A DNA stretch of 64,000 bases. It comes from Ferruginibacter sp050611725 (lineage in GTDB: Bacteria > Bacteroidota > Bacteroidia > Chitinophagales > Chitinophagaceae). Where the stretch lies: the NCBI RefSeq assembly GCF_050611725.1, contig NZ_JBODJB010000001.1, forward strand, positions 496,001 through 560,000, given 5' to 3'. The notes under the pieces are model-generated. The model ran no database searches. It worked only from the letters and a program-made list of their open reading frames with translations, and was not told the DNA's origin. The position numbers and the translations under genes are program-made. Below, piece after piece: positions 60,351 to 64,000 of the stretch; the stretch's first letter is position 1, and every line of letters begins with the position of its first letter.

Positions 60351-61799
60351 ATGAGAATTAAAATATCTTCAGTATTAAGCCTCGGTAAAATAAATAGATG
60401 CTGTAAAATTTTAGTTGCATGGCTTGGATTGATGGCATTTACAGGTAAGGTTCTTTCTCAAAATAAATGGGTAGATATTGGAGACTTTGGTATTGTAGCA
60501 GACAATGGACAGGTTGACAACTACGCCTTTTTTGATGCAGCTTTTGATCATGCAGAAAAAAATAATATAAAAAACATAAGGATCCCTGCAGGTGTATTCT
60601 ATATCTCCAGAGGTTTCCTTTTAAATGATAGCATCACAATTACAGGAGCAGGAATTGATAAAACCATTTTGCGATTGATCAATAATTTACCGGCAAGAAC
60701 AGATGAAGCCAGGCAAACGGCCATCTTTACCGGAAAAAGATCTTACAGTCTTAATCAATCGGCAGCTACAAAAAATATTACCATCCAATCGCTGAGTATC
60801 GATCTGCAAAAACCGGAAAAAGAATTTAACATAGAAAACTTTGCAATGCTTGGAGGCATCAGATTGATCAATGCAATGAATTGTATAATTGATTCTGTAA
60901 AAATTATTAACCCCCAAAAATTTGGCATCGGACTGTTTGCTACAAAAACCGGGAAAGCTTGTAGTTTGAATATTGTAAAGAACTGTGTTGTTGAAATGCA
61001 GGGTGGTTGGTATTTACAAATGGAACCTTTCATTATTCCGCGATCTAATGAAACCTGTATCGGCATTCAAGTTGCTTCATATGAAGGCTATAAGAATAAT
61101 GGTGCCGCTACTACTTTAAACAGAAAAAACAAGCATTACGTTGCTTCTAAAACAAAGAAGAATATCATAATGAATAATACGATCACGGGTGGATCTCATG
61201 GCATTTCGTTACCTAACAGTTGCAACAATAGTATTTTAAATAATAGAATTGAAGGCTGCAGTAACAGGGGGATAATAATCATTTCCTGCTCGGATAATAA
61301 TTTAATTGAACGAAATACAATTATTAATTCAGGTTCTACAGCCATACACCTGGCGTTTAATTGCAACTACAATAAGATCAAAAGAAATACCATTGATGGC
61401 ATATTAGGTGTAGAAGGTGATGGCATAAAATCATACATCAACTGCAACAATAATATCATAACCGAGAATATTGTAAAAAACTTTGCACTTACCGGCATAC
61501 GTGTATCGCATGGAGCGAATAACAATACTATCAAGAAAAATTACATAACAGGTAATGCAAAAGACAATCAGACAGGCATTAAAGTGATAGCAAATAATAA
61601 GAATTTTTATGCTGATGGCATGAAATTCAACAACAAACTTACTGCCAAGGGTAATATTTGCATAGATAATACTATTTCAAATGTGGGAACAGGAATAACT
61701 GTAGGTGATGAAATGAACCTATCTAATAGCATTCAAAATAATACTGTTAGTGGGAATACATTTAAAAAAGTATCCTTACTTTATAAAAAGAAAAAGTAA
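60351..61799 (+). CDS. secreted right-handed beta-helix protein (pectate-lyase/NosD-like)
   Basis: 482 aa. Signal peptide (ILVAWLGLMAFTGKVLSQ), then a Pectate_lyase_3-type entry (WVDIGDFGIVADNGQVDNYAFFDAAFDHAEKNNIKNIRIPAGVFYISRGFLL) and a long parallel beta-helix with PbH1 repeats rich in asparagine (NNTITGGSHGISLPNSCNNSILNNRIEGCSNRGIIIIS and so on, about residues 260-460). Such proteins are often polysaccharide lyases, hydrolases or epimerases that act on the exported polymer. Its position between wza and wzz, on the opposite strand, supports a role in trimming or modifying this polysaccharide. No T9SS tail is visible. Confidence 0.85.
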   Translation: MRIKISSVLSLGKINRCCKILVAWLGLMAFTGKVLSQNKWVDIGDFGIVADNGQVDNYAFFDAAFDHAEKNNIKNIRIPAGVFYISRGFLLNDSITITGAGIDKTILRLINNLPARTDEARQTAIFTGKRSYSLNQSAATKNITIQSLSIDLQKPEKEFNIENFAMLGGIRLINAMNCIIDSVKIINPQKFGIGLFATKTGKACSLNIVKNCVVEMQGGWYLQMEPFIIPRSNETCIGIQVASYEGYKNNGAATTLNRKNKHYVASKTKKNIIMNNTITGGSHGISLPNSCNNSILNNRIEGCSNRGIIIISCSDNNLIERNTIINSGSTAIHLAFNCNYNKIKRNTIDGILGVEGDGIKSYINCNNNIITENIVKNFALTGIRVSHGANNNTIKKNYITGNAKDNQTGIKVIANNKNFYADGMKFNNKLTAKGNICIDNTISNVGTGITVGDEMNLSNSIQNNTVSGNTFKKVSLLYKKKK

Positions 61800-61823
61800 A
61801 CGAAAAAAACGCTAAGTCGTGCT

Positions 61824-64000
61824 TTAGTTTCTCGAAGTTATTATAACATTGGCCACAATCCCTAACGCAGATACTATCAGAGCCCATTCGCCTGTAGATA
61901 TCTTTCCTTTGTTTTTAGCAATTCTTTCGGGCACAAAAATTTCAGATCGTGGAGTGATCTTCGGATAGCTCTTGAAAAATAAAAATCTTTTTACCGTTTT
62001 AACTCTTCCGTCAGGATATATTACCATGGTTCTGATCTTTCTGGCCCTTCCTGTATAATTGCCCGAACGTTTTATATAATAACGAAGATTTACATTGCCA
62101 TCATATGGTACTAAAGTTGGAAAATAAACCTCCCCCGACACTTTCACCAAATTATTATTTCTATTAATTGTTATAACATCCCCATCTTCTAGAATCAAAT
62201 TTTCTGGGCTTTCGGGATGTTTAAGAGCCTGGCTAAGATCGATACTTATCATCACATAAGTTTTGTATATCTCTCCTTTTAATCTATCGTCGGTTGTAAT
62301 GGTATCGAGATTTACATTTAAAACTCTTTTAAATATTCTTTCTCTTTCTTCTGTGCTTAATTCGGAACGAACATATCGTCTGATTGTAACAGCTGATGTA
62401 TCTGCAGCAGCTTTAAATCCGCCTACTCTTTTAAAAACATCACTCACTCTATCGCCACTTTTGCTCAAACTGTACTGACCCGGACTCAAAATTTCTCCTT
62501 GTATCAATACTTTACGTTGATATGAATAACCCGGAAGATTTTTTACAAGCACAATATCATATGGTTGTAAGGACACATCTTTGCCGGCAGTAAGGTCTAC
62601 AACAAAAACTTCTGTCTGCTCATGATTAACTTTACGCACATCGGCATTCTTAATCCTTCTTGAAATTTCAATATTCGTAGAATCACCAAAATCCGTCAAG
62701 CCACCAATTGACATTAATAAATCTCTAACTGTCAGATTTTCTCTCCATTTAAAATCTCCTCCTTTTTTAACCTGCCCCTCTACTCTTACAGTATACTTTT
62801 CTTTAAAATCAAAAATAGAATGTATTGCAATTGAGTCATCCTTCAACAAATAAACATTTTGATTGAACCTTAAAACAGAATCAAGGCTAACAGATAAAGT
62901 AGTAGGGGTTTTGTCTATATTACTTCTGAAGATTGTAGCTCTGGATGTATAAGCATCTTCAGTGATTCCGCCGGCTTTTTCAATAAGGTTTTTCACTGTC
63001 ATACCTGAAGTTAATTGATAAGGGCCGGGCCTGAATACAGAACCTGATATAGTGATTCTGTTTTCAAACCTATCTAATAATTTACCTATAGTATATACAT
63101 CGCTTCCTTTAGCTTTAAAATCTTTAAAATGATCCGCTGTCAAATCTATCATTGTTCTTTCTTTCTCTGCAATTCTTTCTACACTTACAATACCTCTATA
63201 AGCATTATCGGTAAACCCTCCGCAAAATTCCAATAGATCGCTAAAATTTTCCTTGTCCAACATTTCAAATTTGCCCTTGCGGTTTACCTCTCCTTTGATG
63301 CTTACTCTATTTTTAGAATAGGGTATTCTTATGATATCTCCTTCTTGCAACAAAAGATTGTCTTTTTGATTTCCTTTTAATAAAAAAGAATATAGGTCAG
63401 CTGTTCTTTTTATTTCATTACCACGTATCAATTGAATTTCTCTGTACGACCCTTTATTTGAAGGACCACCACATAGATATAACACATTGTACAATGTTGT
63501 AAGTGAGGAAACCGTAAATGTTCCCGGCTTTTTAGCTTCACCGATCACAGTAACTCTTATGCTCCGAATTTTACCAAGGGTTAACTGCACTTTGGTTTGG
63601 CCTGAATTAATGGCACGATAAATTGTAGAAGCAAGCTTTGCTTTTATCTTTTCACTTGCTTGATCCATACTTAGCCCGTTAACATAAATCGGCCCAACAT
63701 TTTGAATATATACGAAGCCCTCTTCATTAACTTTTAGATTGTATGATTTTTCACTAACGCCATATACATTTAATAGAATCTCATCATCGGGGCCTAAAAT
63801 ATAACCGGCCGGCGTTGGAATACGAAGGTTGGGTTCAAATGCTGTGCTATTTGTTGTGAAAAGCTCAGAGCCGAATATTTCCGTATCATTTTCAAAACTT
63901 TGATAAGGCAGGCTTTTTTTGATGGTATCGTATTCATGCTGAAAATCAGTTTTTCTGGTATCGGTTAGCTGGTTATCATCCGTGGTTTTTATACTGGTCG
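61824..64000 (-). CDS. wza: polysaccharide export outer-membrane protein with multiple SLBB domains (Wza-like), 5' end outside the window
   Basis: The reading frame stays open from 61824 to the right edge (about 725 codons); the N-terminus and signal peptide lie beyond 64000. An internal ATG at 63668 is not the start, because Poly_export motifs occur upstream of it: YILGPDDEILLNVYG and QNVGPIYVNGLS. At least six SLBB repeats follow, each with the V.GEV..PG.Y pattern and a CGG or GG turn, then a final membrane helix (WALIVSALGIVANVIITS). The C-terminus is larger than classical Wza. It forms the outer-membrane channel for the polymer. The adjoining beta-helix gene is convergent. Confidence 0.93.
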   Translation of the reverse strand, partial: TSIKTTDDNQLTDTRKTDFQHEYDTIKKSLPYQSFENDTEIFGSELFTTNSTAFEPNLRIPTPAGYILGPDDEILLNVYGVSEKSYNLKVNEEGFVYIQNVGPIYVNGLSMDQASEKIKAKLASTIYRAINSGQTKVQLTLGKIRSIRVTVIGEAKKPGTFTVSSLTTLYNVLYLCGGPSNKGSYREIQLIRGNEIKRTADLYSFLLKGNQKDNLLLQEGDIIRIPYSKNRVSIKGEVNRKGKFEMLDKENFSDLLEFCGGFTDNAYRGIVSVERIAEKERTMIDLTADHFKDFKAKGSDVYTIGKLLDRFENRITISGSVFRPGPYQLTSGMTVKNLIEKAGGITEDAYTSRATIFRSNIDKTPTTLSVSLDSVLRFNQNVYLLKDDSIAIHSIFDFKEKYTVRVEGQVKKGGDFKWRENLTVRDLLMSIGGLTDFGDSTNIEISRRIKNADVRKVNHEQTEVFVVDLTAGKDVSLQPYDIVLVKNLPGYSYQRKVLIQGEILSPGQYSLSKSGDRVSDVFKRVGGFKAAADTSAVTIRRYVRSELSTEERERIFKRVLNVNLDTITTDDRLKGEIYKTYVMISIDLSQALKHPESPENLILEDGDVITINRNNNLVKVSGEVYFPTLVPYDGNVNLRYYIKRSGNYTGRARKIRTMVIYPDGRVKTVKRFLFFKSYPKITPRSEIFVPERIAKNKGKISTGEWALIVSALGIVANVIITSRN

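Noticed and set aside
1..64000. tRNA, rRNA and replication origin
   Set aside because: None recognised by eye on either strand; a covariance-model scan would be needed to exclude a lone tRNA.

Overview
The window reads as a stretch of a low-GC Bacteroidota chromosome, most likely from the Chitinophagia. The evidence is secreted proteins ending in type IX secretion (T9SS) sorting domains, a SusC/RagA-type plug signature, TAnnTTTG promoter boxes in front of several genes, and a flexirubin-free carotenoid cluster of the kind found in orange or yellow Bacteroidota. The genus cannot be fixed from the sequence. I saw no rRNA, tRNA or CRISPR array.

Layout. 1-2.6 kb: the start of a DacB/PBP4-type peptidase, an arginase-fold protein with altered metal ligands, and pheS. 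2.6-13.4 kb: two T9SS surface proteins (one of 1684 aa), a small membrane protein with a possible C-terminal sorting tail, and a TolC/adaptor pair without its inner-membrane pump. 13.4-18.9 kb, minus strand: a MurU-like nucleotidyltransferase, an AmgK-like sugar kinase fused to the C-terminal domain of RapZ, and a VIT-VWA protein that carries a SusC-type TonB plug with no barrel. 19.0-25.9 kb: a nucleic-acid-damage-flavoured region with a DUF5131/TcmP pair, a small unknown protein, a PA0069-type radical SAM protein, a 2'-5' RNA ligase-like protein, and umuDC split by an IS200-like/RAYT element.

25.9-34.6 kb is a complete carotenoid operon on the minus strand: ECF sigma, crtI, crtB, idi, crtD-like, cruF-like, crtZ, lycopene cyclase, DUF72. 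It lies behind a MerR regulator with the adenosylcobalamin light-sensor signature of CarH/LitR. A perfect 18-bp inverted repeat sits directly in front of the sigma gene. The enzyme set fits a monocyclic hydroxylated carotenoid such as saproxanthin, with light (through B12) as the likely signal.

34.7-64 kb is one large surface or exopolysaccharide locus, mostly on the minus strand: Wza-like SLBB exporter (cut by the window end), Wzz-like protein, two flippase-like and two polymerase-like membrane proteins, nine glycosyltransferases, rmlA and rmlB, several sugar-nucleotide SDRs, an FkbM methyltransferase, a zinc-ribbon methyltransferase, an acyltransferase, an asparagine-synthase-type amidotransferase, and a secreted beta-helix protein. 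A four-helix-bundle (S23/IVP) gene flanked by inverted repeats is inserted between rmlA and rmlB. No initiating sugar-phosphate transferase and no rmlC were seen.
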